A stretch of DNA of 64,000 bases from assembly GCA_963841845.1 (NCBI GenBank), contig CAWJEG010000008.1:213079-277078 (forward strand). The letters run 5' to 3'. The position numbers and the translations under genes were made by a program. Shown here one piece after another: positions 7,740 to 16,903 of this stretch; positions within the stretch are counted from its first letter, which is position 1, and every line of letters starts with the position of its first letter. The stretch is from CAVVGZ01 sp963841845 (GTDB lineage: Bacteria > Chloroflexota > Anaerolineae > Anaerolineales > Anaerolineaceae). The notes beneath the pieces are model-generated. The model was not told the origin of the DNA and searched no databases. It saw only the letters and a program-made list of their open reading frames with translations.

Positions 7740-8420
7740 ATGGACGGTGCCCAGAAATATCAATCCCTCTGTGATCAAATGGTTCGGGAACAAATCGAAC
7801 GCCGGGGAATCAAGAACCAGCGTTTATTGAATGCACTGCGGGAAATCCCGCGGCATCGATTTGTGCCGGAGCAAATTTCTCATATGGCATATGAGGATTG
7901 TCCATTAGCCATTGGCGATGGGCAGACGATATCCCAGCCATACATTGTTGCCCTGATGACAGACTTGTTAGAGCTTAGGGGGGGTGAAAAAGTGCTGGAA
8001 ATAGGCACCGGTTCCGGATACCAGGCGGCAGTTCTGGCCAAGCTTGCCCAACAAATTCACTCGGTCGAAAGACTTGAAAGCCTTGCCGGGAATGCTGCCA
8101 GAATCCTGGCGGAACTTGCTCTTAAAAATGTCCAGATCCACCTGGGGGATGGTTCGAAAGGTTGGGAAGCGGCAGCGCCGTACGATGGAATTTTGGTCAC
8201 GGCTGCGGCCCAAAAAGTCCCCAAACCCCTGCTGGACCAGTTAGCCGAGAAGGGCCGGCTGGTTATTCCGGTGGGAAGCCGGATGAACCAGGATCTGGAG
8301 GTCTGGCAGAAGCAAGGCGACCAGTATTTCCATAGATCTGTCCTTGCGGTTGCCTTTGTGCCGCTGCGCGGCGAATTGGGCTGGACCCTAAAGGACTGGG
8401 AAGAGTCCAGTTATTGGTAA
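7740..8420 (+). CDS. pcm: Protein-L-isoaspartate O-methyltransferase
   Basis: This 226-residue enzyme uses S-adenosylmethionine to methylate isoaspartyl residues in damaged proteins. The SAM motif EIGTGSGYQ is at residues 87-95. The N-terminal RHRFVPE and GDGQTISQPYIVA motifs are diagnostic, and YDGILVTAAA is the post-SAM strand. It begins 101 bases after mutY and ends at a convergent terminator shared with rnj. Confidence 0.95.
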   Translation: MDGAQKYQSLCDQMVREQIERRGIKNQRLLNALREIPRHRFVPEQISHMAYEDCPLAIGDGQTISQPYIVALMTDLLELRGGEKVLEIGTGSGYQAAVLAKLAQQIHSVERLESLAGNAARILAELALKNVQIHLGDGSKGWEAAAPYDGILVTAAAQKVPKPLLDQLAEKGRLVIPVGSRMNQDLEVWQKQGDQYFHRSVLAVAFVPLRGELGWTLKDWEESSYW

Positions 8421-8454
8421 AATCAGGCTAAGCCAGGTTGTTCTCAGCCTGATT
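8421..8454. terminator. Bidirectional terminator between pcm and rnj
   Basis: Inverted repeat AATCAGGCT (8421-8429) / AGCCTGATT (8446-8454) between two convergent genes, with short T-rich flanks on both sides. Confidence 0.65.
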
Positions 8455-8461
8455 TCTTGAA

Positions 8462-10102
8462 TTATATTTTTGTTATGGTCACAAGGACATAGGGGGAGCG
8501 CTGCGTTTCATCGTATATATATTTACGGACAGCATTTTCAACATCACGCTGTAGATTATTATTGGTCCTTAAGGCGGCTTCCTTAATCTCTTTTTGGGCA
8601 GTGGAAAATAATTTATTCGATTCACTGGCAAGGATAAAACCACGTGTAATTATTTCCGGATCATCTAAAATCTTGCCAGTAGCAGAATCCACTGTGAGAT
8701 TCACAAGGACGACGCCTTCTCTGGATAGAATTTCCCGTTCACGGATTATAGATGGTTCGATATCTACTTTACCGGTTGAGTCTATCAGAATTGCACCCGT
8801 GGGCACCCGTCCATTCAGTGCAATCTGATTCTTACCCACCTCGACTACCTGGCCATTTTCGACAATCATAATATTTTCTTTCGGAATACCCAATTGTTGG
8901 GCAAGCCGTCCATGCTGAACAAGGTGGCGCAATTCCCCATGTATGGGAATGAAGAATTTGGGTTTCACAAGATTAATCATCAATTTCATTTCTTCCTGGC
9001 TGGCATGCCCGGAGACATGCACCGGGGCGACCTGTTCATAGACCACGTTCGCTACCTGTTGGAATAAACGATTGATTACCTGGAATACTTTTTCCTCATT
9101 ACCCGGGATAATCTGGGAGGATAGAATCACCGTATCATCCGGTTTCAAATCGAAAATACGGTTGGTGCCTGTTGAAAGACGGCCCATGATGGAGGTTGGT
9201 TCTCCCTGCGTTCCAGTACACATGATTACCAGCTTATCATCCGGTATGCTTTGAATTTTATCGGGGCGTATAAACATTTCATCAGGTATATCCAGGTAGC
9301 CCATTTTCCGGGCAATTTTTGCATTGTCAATCATGCTTGTTCCGGCGAAAGCAATTTTCCTGCCGTGGCGTGCGGCTGCATTGGCTGCCTGCTGCATACG
9401 GGAAATCAGGGAGGCAAAGGAAGCAATGATGATTCTGCCAGGCGCTTTCCGAAATTCTTCTTCGAATGCTCCGTCAACTACCCTTTCAGAGGCAGTCCAG
9501 CCAGGTTTTACCGAGTTTGTGGAGTCAGAAAGCAATGCCAGGACATTACGCTTTGAAAACTCAGCCAGTTTGGCAAAGTCAGTTGGCCAATTATCCACAG
9601 GTGTCTGATCAAATTTGTAATCGGAGGTATGGACGATCAACCCAACCGGGGTTTGAATCCCCAACCCGACGGAATCGGGAATGGAATGGGAGACATGGAA
9701 AAATTCAACCTGGAATACACCAATCTTTTTTCCTTCACCTGCCTGAACAGTGTTGATTTTTACATCTTTAAGTAAACCCTTGCGGGCAAGCTTAACTTCC
9801 ATCAGCCCACGCGTGAGCGGAGTGGTATAAATAGGCGCCGCCAATTCCTCTACGACATGGGCGATTGCACCCAGGTGGTCTTCATGCCCATGTGTAATCA
9901 CGATCCCGCGTACTTTTTTGCGGTTTTCCCGAAGATACTGAATATCCGGGATGATATAGTCGATCCCCAGCAAATCATTTTCAGGGAATGCCATACCTGA
10001 ATCGACGACGAGAATATCTCCGCCGAACTCATACACCATCATATTTTTACCGATTTCCCCCAGACCACCCAGGGGAATAATTCTTAACATTTTTTCTTTC
10101 AC
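8462..10102 (-). CDS. rnj: Ribonuclease J
   Basis: A 546-residue beta-CASP metallo-beta-lactamase RNase, which degrades and matures RNA as a 5'-3' exonuclease and endonuclease. THGHEDHLG at about 70-78 provides zinc ligands; LSDSTNS, the beta-CASP SFASLISRMQQ, and VHVSGHAS are also present. The C-terminal domain ends YVLVTITKI. I choose the GTG at 10102, with TGAGG six bases upstream; a TTG 12 bases earlier is possible. Only one RNase J is in the window. Confidence 0.95.
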   Translation of the reverse strand: MKEKMLRIIPLGGLGEIGKNMMVYEFGGDILVVDSGMAFPENDLLGIDYIIPDIQYLRENRKKVRGIVITHGHEDHLGAIAHVVEELAAPIYTTPLTRGLMEVKLARKGLLKDVKINTVQAGEGKKIGVFQVEFFHVSHSIPDSVGLGIQTPVGLIVHTSDYKFDQTPVDNWPTDFAKLAEFSKRNVLALLSDSTNSVKPGWTASERVVDGAFEEEFRKAPGRIIIASFASLISRMQQAANAAARHGRKIAFAGTSMIDNAKIARKMGYLDIPDEMFIRPDKIQSIPDDKLVIMCTGTQGEPTSIMGRLSTGTNRIFDLKPDDTVILSSQIIPGNEEKVFQVINRLFQQVANVVYEQVAPVHVSGHASQEEMKLMINLVKPKFFIPIHGELRHLVQHGRLAQQLGIPKENIMIVENGQVVEVGKNQIALNGRVPTGAILIDSTGKVDIEPSIIREREILSREGVVLVNLTVDSATGKILDDPEIITRGFILASESNKLFSTAQKEIKEAALRTNNNLQRDVENAVRKYIYDETQRSPYVLVTITKI

Positions 10103-10182
10103 AATTAACCTCAAAATTTACAAAAATAAGTTCAGGTAAGGGAAATTATCCATTATTTAATATTCAGTAGTGCTTATAAAAA

Positions 10183-10212
10183 AATCCCCGGGGTAGATTT
10201 CAACCGGGGATT
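10183..10212 (-). terminator. Orphan intrinsic terminator upstream of rnj
   Basis: AATCCCCGG / CCGGGGATT with a 12-base loop; on the minus strand the stem is followed by seven T residues. It is too far (340 bases) from the upstream gene, which already has its own terminator. Confidence 0.7.
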
Positions 10213-10504
10213 CAGTACCATTTCCTGTTTTACTAAAAAATGCTTCATTAAAGGACTACTTTTCACCTGAAAAACAAATCTACACAATTTATTATGGTTG
10301 TATCTTAACACAAATGATCAATTTTGTCAAAAAATGGCAAGAATATGTTCATAACCTATTTAATCCTATTTTGGAGAATATGTGATGCTGCAATCATCCC
10401 GTTGCTTTTCATAATTAATTACAGAAACCAGGCTGGGACAACGTTAAAAAAAATGAATTTTGGAATCCCAAAATTTGATATATATAAGGATAGCTTAAAA
10501 ATAA

Positions 10505-10534
10505 AGCGGGTATGGTAATTATCCAATACCCGCT
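10505..10534 (-). terminator. Terminator of the baeRF-type gene
   Basis: AGCGGGTAT (10505-10513) / ATACCCGCT (10526-10534), followed on the minus strand by TTTATTTTT. It lies 18 bases past the stop of the 11644 gene. Confidence 0.78.
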
Positions 10535-10552
10535 GATTTGCCGGGATATATA

Positions 10553-11644
10553 TTAATACCTCAGGTATGCTCCGATTGATCCTTCAGCCAGCAGGGGTGT
10601 GTCGGTGTGGACTACTTCCACATCACCCCCATGCATCAATACGGCTCCGACTACCAGGTCAACCACATCACTGACGGCTTCAATATCATCCTCGCATATT
10701 GCGGTTTCCCTGGTAAGCATCAATCCATGCTCCGGGCAGCGGTAACCGGGCCAATGGTAATCTTCAGCGATAACAAGGGTACCCACTTTATTATCATTTA
10801 CGGCTGCCAGGGTATCCTCCAATCCAAGGACGGCATTGTTCATCTTTTTTGCACTGGTGATTAAATCGTTTACGAGATGGACTTCGCGTTTCATTTCAGA
10901 GCGAAGGCCTATCTCCAAAGCCTTATCCAATACTTCGCCATGGCTGGCATTCATCCCCATGGCAAAAGTTCCGACGATGAGGCTTTGCCAGGATTTTGGG
11001 AGGTAATTGAGGAACAATGCGGTGTTATCGTCTGATCCACCAATCAGGATCCTGCGGATTTTATTTTCCTCGAAGAAAGATACGGCAAAATCGGCGGTGT
11101 CCCTCATATTGCGTTCAACCAGTTCATCCGGAGCGCGGGTACGTCCGGCAGTTCCGCCACGCCTGCCGGGGAAAGATGATGCACCGCCGCGTTTAACTTT
11201 TTTCACAAGCTCACCCAAAAAACCTTCCTGTTCCTGCAGCTCACCAAGATGGAAATGGAAAAGCCGGGCACCCTGTTTGTCTACCAGGATGACCCCATAT
11301 CTCCCGTAGTTTTCGAGCACATTGTTAAGAGATCGGACACTAGGACGTTCGCTGACATGTACCAGGTCCTTGACCGGAACCTGCAGGGAAAATGACTTAA
11401 AAAAGTCACTGTCCTTGCAGGAAAAAATGGCCAAACTGCGTCCTGCCCAGTTATATTCATTATTTATGAAGTGATTGACAGCCTCAATATCCTCCGGTAA
11501 GTTGATGTTCTTTAGAAGGTTGCGCAGGCGAAGTTTGTAAGATTCCGCATTGCCCTGGGACGGGTCTGTATTCAAATAGACACTCAACATGAGGTGCGGG
11601 GCTTGAAAGTCCAATAATTCTTTGAGTTGGGATTCGGTAATCAT
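10553..11644 (-). CDS. Bacterial eRF1-like (baeRF family) protein
   Basis: This 363-residue protein resembles the bacterial relatives of archaeal/eukaryotic release factor 1. An N-terminal domain with MLSVYLNTDP leads to a domain with GVILVDKQGARLFHF, a basic glycine/arginine-rich loop (about residues 154-170, RGGASSFPGRRGGTAGR), and a C-terminal L7Ae-like domain (KVGTLVIAEDY, GYRCPEHGLML). The basic loop holds RGGTAGR, reminiscent of but not equal to the GGQ loop that triggers peptide release. These proteins are proposed to act on ribosomes; the substrate is not known. Its own terminator follows. Confidence 0.8.
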   Translation of the reverse strand: MITESQLKELLDFQAPHLMLSVYLNTDPSQGNAESYKLRLRNLLKNINLPEDIEAVNHFINNEYNWAGRSLAIFSCKDSDFFKSFSLQVPVKDLVHVSERPSVRSLNNVLENYGRYGVILVDKQGARLFHFHLGELQEQEGFLGELVKKVKRGGASSFPGRRGGTAGRTRAPDELVERNMRDTADFAVSFFEENKIRRILIGGSDDNTALFLNYLPKSWQSLIVGTFAMGMNASHGEVLDKALEIGLRSEMKREVHLVNDLITSAKKMNNAVLGLEDTLAAVNDNKVGTLVIAEDYHWPGYRCPEHGLMLTRETAICEDDIEAVSDVVDLVVGAVLMHGGDVEVVHTDTPLLAEGSIGAYLRY

Positions 11645-11688
11645 AACAGCCTCCGTTTTAATAATTTTGGATTGGTTGAAAACTTGGC

Positions 11689-12885
11689 TTATCGACGCAT
11701 ACCTAATTTAATTACCAGATCTAATTCCCGGTTATTTCCCCGTATGATTGTCAGGGTTAATTCATCACCGGGACTTTTATTTGTCATTAAATAGCTCATA
11801 AGGTCTGCAAAAACCTGCACCGGACGGCCATCAACGGCAATGATCAAATCTCCCCCGGCTGATACACCAGGAATTTGAGAGCTTAACGTTCCTCCTTGAA
11901 CGCCTGCGATATCTGCCGGGCCGCCGATTTCAACTCCGGTTACATATGCACCGGTTGCCTGTGAAAGTCCTAAGAGCTCCTGTTCTATTAGGGTAATACT
12001 GGGGCGGGCAGTAATACCAAGGTACGGGTAATCGTACTTTCCGTTCTCGATAAGGTGTGGGACAACACGCCGAATGATGTTGCCAGAAATAGCAAAACCA
12101 ATCCCACTGTTGATGGGTTCTCCTGTATCATCCATCCCGCTGGTACGAATGGCGCGGTTTAAACCAATCACCTCGCCATTGAGATTAAGCAAGGGTCCCC
12201 CGGAATTTCCAGGATTTATAGATGCATCGGTTTGTATGATATCACCGGCCGAATAGTAATTCCCTTCAGGAGACTGGCGGATGGAATCCAGAGTACGGCC
12301 TTTGGCAGAAACAATTCCTACTGTCATTGTCCCGCTCAGACCATAAGGATTACCAATAGCAACAACGGTTTGCCCCACTTTTAATTGGTCTGAGTCACCC
12401 AGAATCAGTGGGTAGAGATCCCCGGCTGATGCATCTACTTTAATAACGGCCAGATCGGAATCCAGGTCTTTACCGATTATGTCCCCGCGCAATTTCAGTC
12501 CGCTCGGAAAATCCACTTCCAGTTGTTCAGCACCAACAACTACATGGTAATTGGTGACGATATGACCTTGATGATCATAAACAAAACCGGAGCCTAATCC
12601 CCCTCCTTGCTGGGTTAGTGTCTGGATGGCGACCACACCCGGGCTGACATTTTCATAAAGTGAAACCAGGATATCCTGCATTTCTTCTTGATCGCCAATC
12701 AGGATAGAACCTGGAGTAACACTTGGGATGGGGGATGACTTTGCTTCAACTTCTTTGGATGGAACCTGTGAAGCAGAGGCTGGAGTCGCCGGGATGATGA
12801 GTTGCTGCGGGATTGAAATTTCGCAAGCCAGGTTGGTTAGCAGTATTACCATTATGAGCAACCAGGGAATTGTTTTTTTCATCAT
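11689..12885 (-). CDS. HtrA/DegP-like serine protease, lipoprotein
   Basis: This 398-residue S1C protease has a lipobox ending in Cys21 (LTNLAC), then a low-complexity linker and a trypsin-like domain. The catalytic triad is visible: His114 (TNYHVVV), Asp144 (DSDLAVIKV) and Ser228 (NPGNSGGP). A single PDZ domain follows from about residue 290 (LGITARPS; VDGRPVQVFADL). It should degrade or refold damaged proteins outside the membrane. It is 44 bases downstream of the baeRF-type gene's start region and follows cbpA on the same strand, so a stress-response grouping is plausible. Confidence 0.94.
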   Translation of the reverse strand: MMKKTIPWLLIMVILLTNLACEISIPQQLIIPATPASASQVPSKEVEAKSSPIPSVTPGSILIGDQEEMQDILVSLYENVSPGVVAIQTLTQQGGGLGSGFVYDHQGHIVTNYHVVVGAEQLEVDFPSGLKLRGDIIGKDLDSDLAVIKVDASAGDLYPLILGDSDQLKVGQTVVAIGNPYGLSGTMTVGIVSAKGRTLDSIRQSPEGNYYSAGDIIQTDASINPGNSGGPLLNLNGEVIGLNRAIRTSGMDDTGEPINSGIGFAISGNIIRRVVPHLIENGKYDYPYLGITARPSITLIEQELLGLSQATGAYVTGVEIGGPADIAGVQGGTLSSQIPGVSAGGDLIIAVDGRPVQVFADLMSYLMTNKSPGDELTLTIIRGNNRELDLVIKLGMRR

Positions 12886-12936
12886 AACCTTAATAAATCT
12901 ACTGATAAAAACTACTTTTACTGATCGAATTAAACA

Positions 12937-13851
12937 TTAAAGCTTGCTCAGTTTTTCGAAATGCTCTTTTTGTTGGGAGGTCAGATTACGGGGGAGGTTG
13001 ACTTTTACACGGACGTACAAATCCCCATATTCACTGGTTCTGCGGATTTTAGGCATGCCGCGGCCAGCCAGCCGGAAGGTTTGTCCCGGTTGGGTTCCAG
13101 CCGGAATTGATAGGATCACATTCCCTCCGGGGGTTGATACGGTTGTTTTACCCCCCAACACGGCCGTATACAGATCAATTGTACTTTCGGTATAAAGATC
13201 GTTGTTTTTTAGCTCGAAATTGAGATCAGGGGCAACTGTGACAACCAGGATGAGATCTATATTTTGCCCGGAAAAGTCCGCCGGACCGGCACCGGACATC
13301 CGTATCCTTGTCCCATCCTTTGATCCGGGAGGTATTTTAACCTCCAATCTTCTCCCGTTGATATCTAAAGTGCGCTTGGTGCCGTGATACGACTCGGGAA
13401 AACTGATTGTGATGGGTTGTTCATAGGATTGTTTTGGTTGGACTGTCTGCCGTCTGCCTGTTTGTGTTTGACCGCGCATCCCGCCAAAAAAGGAATTAAA
13501 GAAATCGGAAAAACCACCCGCGAAAATATCTTCGAAATCCCCAACTTCCACGTGGACACCACTGCGCGGCCTTTGGGTGTACCATTCATCCCAGTTAAAA
13601 TTACCGGACCCACCGGTTTTCTGCCAGCTTGTATATGACTCCCCTAGCTGATCATAACGGGCGCGTTTCTGGGAATCCCCCAGGACTTCATAGGCTTCGT
13701 TAATATCCCTAAATTTATCTTCGGCGCCTTTATCATTTGGATTGCGATCCGGATGATATTTCATTGCCAGCTTACGATAAGATTTTTTAATTTCGTCCGG
13801 GTCGGCTTTTCGATCCACGCCTAATAATTTATAGTAATCTTTGTAATCCAT
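12937..13851 (-). CDS. cbpA: DnaJ-like co-chaperone CbpA type
   Basis: A 304-residue J protein. The J domain (1-70) has HPD at 33-35; a glycine/aromatic linker (about 75-130) and two beta C-terminal domains follow (ending EHFEKLSKL). It lacks the zinc-finger CxxCxGxG repeats found in the true DnaJ at 41120-42235, so it is the CbpA type. It stimulates DnaK ATPase. It is upstream of the HtrA gene on the same strand with 51 bases between. Confidence 0.92.
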   Translation of the reverse strand: MDYKDYYKLLGVDRKADPDEIKKSYRKLAMKYHPDRNPNDKGAEDKFRDINEAYEVLGDSQKRARYDQLGESYTSWQKTGGSGNFNWDEWYTQRPRSGVHVEVGDFEDIFAGGFSDFFNSFFGGMRGQTQTGRRQTVQPKQSYEQPITISFPESYHGTKRTLDINGRRLEVKIPPGSKDGTRIRMSGAGPADFSGQNIDLILVVTVAPDLNFELKNNDLYTESTIDLYTAVLGGKTTVSTPGGNVILSIPAGTQPGQTFRLAGRGMPKIRRTSEYGDLYVRVKVNLPRNLTSQQKEHFEKLSKL

Positions 13852-14414
13852 AATATCATTTTATTTTTATTCGGTTGGGAAAGCAATACAGATTCTTCAT
13901 TATTAATAATACTCTTATGATTACTTCAAATTCTATTATTTAATTATAAATTAGGTTCACAAACAATAATTTGTCTTTAGACACAATTGTACGAACTCAT
14001 TGGCTATAAATAAGAGGATTCCAGGAAATTTGCCGGAATTATTAATGGGCTGATGATGATCAGGCCATTAATAAACAGGTGATTCAAAAAAGGAACAATG
14101 ACTATCCTGTCCATATAGACTTTTTGTGGAGGATGGAAAATATCGAGGGGGGAATTGGATCGTCAAGTACTGCTAAAATAATTACTCTCCAAAAAAAGGG
14201 TCAAACCCTCCTGGATAAGCAGGATTGTCCTGTAAAATTAATCCCGCTGTTATATGGATTAATAGGAGCAGCTTTTCCTGATGTCTTAAACCCCTGTATC
14301 ATTCCTGGTGAATTGGGATAAAATTGGCAAGGAGAGTATCATTTATTCATATTAGAAATATTTTCCATTTAACAAGGGATTATTATTGTGCGTTTATTCG
14401 TGAAGGAGGTTGAA
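13852..14414. other. Intergenic stretch between divergent genes
   Basis: About 560 AT-rich bases. An 80-codon plus reading at 14079-14321 has no recognisable homology, no ribosome binding site and irregular composition, so I reject it. The region should carry the divergent promoters for cbpA and the HlyD-type genes, but I cannot assign them with confidence. Confidence 0.45.
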
Positions 14415-15608
14415 ATGGGGAGAGGTTTATTAAAGCTGGTTTTTATTCCTGGATTTTTGATTATATTGATATCCATTCTGGCCGGATGTGGGAGTCAACC
14501 AGCTGCTGAGCAAACAGGAATCGCTCCGGAATCTGAAATCCAGGCAGCGGAAGGTGGAATTGTTGCAGAGGGAGAGGTTGTTCCGGTTCGATTTGTCTAC
14601 CTTAACTTCCCGGCTGCCGGGATCGTTGAAGAAATATTGTTTGATGAAGGCCAGGTTGTTGCGGAAGATGGAGTAATCGCCCGCTTGCAGGGGAAGGAAC
14701 GCCTACAAGCTAACATTGCATCAGCCGAGTTGGAATTGATCAATGCACAAAATAATCTTGATGACCTTTATGAAAACTACGACCTTGATAAAGCCAATGC
14801 CCATATGGATTTTGTCGTTGGACAACAAAGCCTGGAAGATTACATTGAAACACGTGAAGATATGGAAGCAGGAAGAGCCAGCCAGGATGCGATTGACCAG
14901 GCCTCAGCGGAGTATTACATATCCCAAAACAGGGTAGAAGATTCAGAGGACGCCTACTATGAAGTAGACAATGCGGATGAAGCCAACTTAAGCCGAAACC
15001 AGGCTTTGTTAGAACTGGCGGAATCCCGCGAGGTCCGCGATCAAAAACTGGCGGCATTAAACTGGTACCTGGGCAATCCGGATGCCCTGGAGCTTGCCAC
15101 AGCAGATGCTGATATTGAAGTAGCGGATGCGCTTGTAAATAAACTTGAAATAGATTGGCAGAATCTTGAGGAGGGACCCGACCCGGATAAACTGGAAGTT
15201 GCCCAGGCACGTCTGCTCAATGCCCAGGCGCAGTACGATGCTGCCAAAAAGTCATTATCCGATATTGAATTAATTGCTCCATTCGGAGGGCAAATTGCCC
15301 AGAACAATTTAAAAATAGGCGAGCTGCCGGCTGCTGGCACACCCTCAATGATCCTTGCTGATTTATCACTATTTAGAATTGAAACAACTGATTTGACTGA
15401 ACTGGATGTTGTGGATGTAAATGTGGGTGATCCCGTGGTCATAACCCTTGACGCCATTCCCGATGCGCAATTTACCGGGAAGGTAGAGAGCATTGAGGAG
15501 TTGGGAATCAATAAACAGGGTGATATCACTTATACCGCTGTAATTGTCCTCGATCAACAGGATGAGCGTCTTAAATGGAATATGACCGCTTCTGTGTTGT
15601 TTGAATAA
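14415..15608 (+). CDS. HlyD-type adaptor lipoprotein, copy 1 of 3
   Basis: A 397-residue lipoprotein (LAGC lipobox near residue 25) with periplasmic adaptor architecture: a half biotinyl-lipoyl motif (GIVEEILFDEGQVV), a long alpha-helical coiled-coil hairpin (about 90-270), the returning half (IELIAPFGGQIA), and a beta domain ending in DERLKWNMTASVLF. Such adaptors join inner-membrane ABC or RND pumps to an outer partner. ATG at 14415 has AAGGAGG five bases upstream. No ATPase, permease or TolC gene is adjacent. The motif EGPDPDKLE recurs in all three copies. Confidence 0.88.
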   Translation: MGRGLLKLVFIPGFLIILISILAGCGSQPAAEQTGIAPESEIQAAEGGIVAEGEVVPVRFVYLNFPAAGIVEEILFDEGQVVAEDGVIARLQGKERLQANIASAELELINAQNNLDDLYENYDLDKANAHMDFVVGQQSLEDYIETREDMEAGRASQDAIDQASAEYYISQNRVEDSEDAYYEVDNADEANLSRNQALLELAESREVRDQKLAALNWYLGNPDALELATADADIEVADALVNKLEIDWQNLEEGPDPDKLEVAQARLLNAQAQYDAAKKSLSDIELIAPFGGQIAQNNLKIGELPAAGTPSMILADLSLFRIETTDLTELDVVDVNVGDPVVITLDAIPDAQFTGKVESIEELGINKQGDITYTAVIVLDQQDERLKWNMTASVLFE

Positions 15609-15661
15609 AATTTGATAAATTCACAGGTGGATTTAGCATTGCTTGAGAAATTGGTGGATCG

Positions 15662-16877
15662 ATGTATGAAATGAAGGAAATAAGAAGAACCCTCACAAAA
15701 ATAGTGGGTTTATTCATCTTTTTTTTGCTTTTATTTTCAGCATGCAGTCCCGGTCAATCTGCATCTACCCCAATTGTTCCACAAAAAATAACTAACCCGG
15801 GTGCAAGTGCAGAACAAATAATTGCTGAAGGTCAGATTGTCCCTTCTCAATATGTCGATCTCAGGTTTTCCGTACCTGGATTTGTCAATAAGGTACTCGT
15901 GGAAGAAAACAATCAAGTAAAAGCGGGGGATGTCATTGCGGAATTGGATGGCTCACGAGGAAATGGCTGCCCAGATATCAGATGCAGAAGCCCAGGTTCT
16001 ATCTTCGCAGCAGGCACTGGATGACCTGTATGAAGATTCGGCAACCAACCGGGAAGCAGCCAATCAACTATTGGCACAAGCCCGTCAGGACTTGCAGGAT
16101 GCAGTTGACAAACGCACAAGCAAGATATACCAGAGAACTTCAAATTTAATTTTGGATGGAACCATTGCTCAGTATTATTCTTCATTAGAAAAATACAGTG
16201 AAGCCCTGGAAGCATTTGATAAAGTTGATTTTTTACCACCCGACAATGATATCCGAAACCAGGTGTGGATACAGTTAACAGAGGCTTCCAAAGCCACCTA
16301 TGTGAAACGTGCCCAACTGAATGAATTGTTATCTTATCCGGATGAACTATCAGTAGGGATAGCTGATTCAGCTATTGAAGTTGCTGAGGCGTCTTTTAAT
16401 AAAGCCGAGAAAGATTACAACGAATTACTCGAAGGTCCCGACCCGGACAAACTGGAAATTGCCGAGGCAACCTTAAAGGCAGCTAAACTGCATCTGGCAT
16501 CTGCCCAAAAAATGCTGGAAGATTTGCAATTGAAGGCCCCCATTGATGGAGAAATTGTATCCAATGATTTGGTGGTTGGTGAATATTACCTGGCAGAAGC
16601 TTCGTCACCGGTTGTGCTGGCAGATTTTAATAAGTGGAACCTTGAAACAAATGACATTACGGAATTGAATGTCAATAAAATAAAACCTGGCGACAAGGTC
16701 ACAGTTAAGATTGATTCTCTTCCCGACCTGGATATTTCCGGCAGGGTTATCAAAGTCGATCCTATTGGGGTTGAAAACCAGGGTGATATTACCTATACAG
16801 TGACGATTGCTCTTGATGGTAATGATGATAGGCTGCGCTGGAATATGACCGGGGTAGTGATATTTGAGGCAGAATAG
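15662..16877 (+). CDS. HlyD-type adaptor lipoprotein, copy 2 of 3 (frameshifted)
   Basis: The N-terminal part (lipobox FSAC, VIPSQYVDLRFSVPGF-type segment) and the remainder are in different frames. Skipping one G at 15950-15951 joins them as VIAELDAHEEMAAQ, which aligns with the other two copies. The joined product is about 404 residues with the same lipoyl-hairpin-lipoyl-beta order, the EGPDPDKLE motif and the RLRWNMTG end. One extra base in a GG pair suggests a sequence error; a real pseudogene is the alternative. Confidence 0.82.
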
Positions 16878-16903
16878 GTTATTTTGACCTACGGGATATC
16901 CTA

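Larger units (their letters stand above)
10103..10552. other. Intergenic region with two minus-strand terminators
   Basis: About 450 bases between two minus-strand genes. It holds a terminator at 10505-10534 for the 11644 gene, and a second at 10183-10212 that no annotated gene explains, so an untranslated transcript of roughly 100-250 bases could lie between. I see no credible protein gene here. Confidence 0.45.

Noticed and set aside
10324..10518. 64-codon plus reading between rnj and the baeRF gene
   Set aside because: It runs across the terminator of the minus-strand gene and has no plausible start signal.
14079..14321. 80-codon plus reading in the gap upstream of the HlyD genes
   Set aside because: No ribosome site, no recognised family, and irregular composition.
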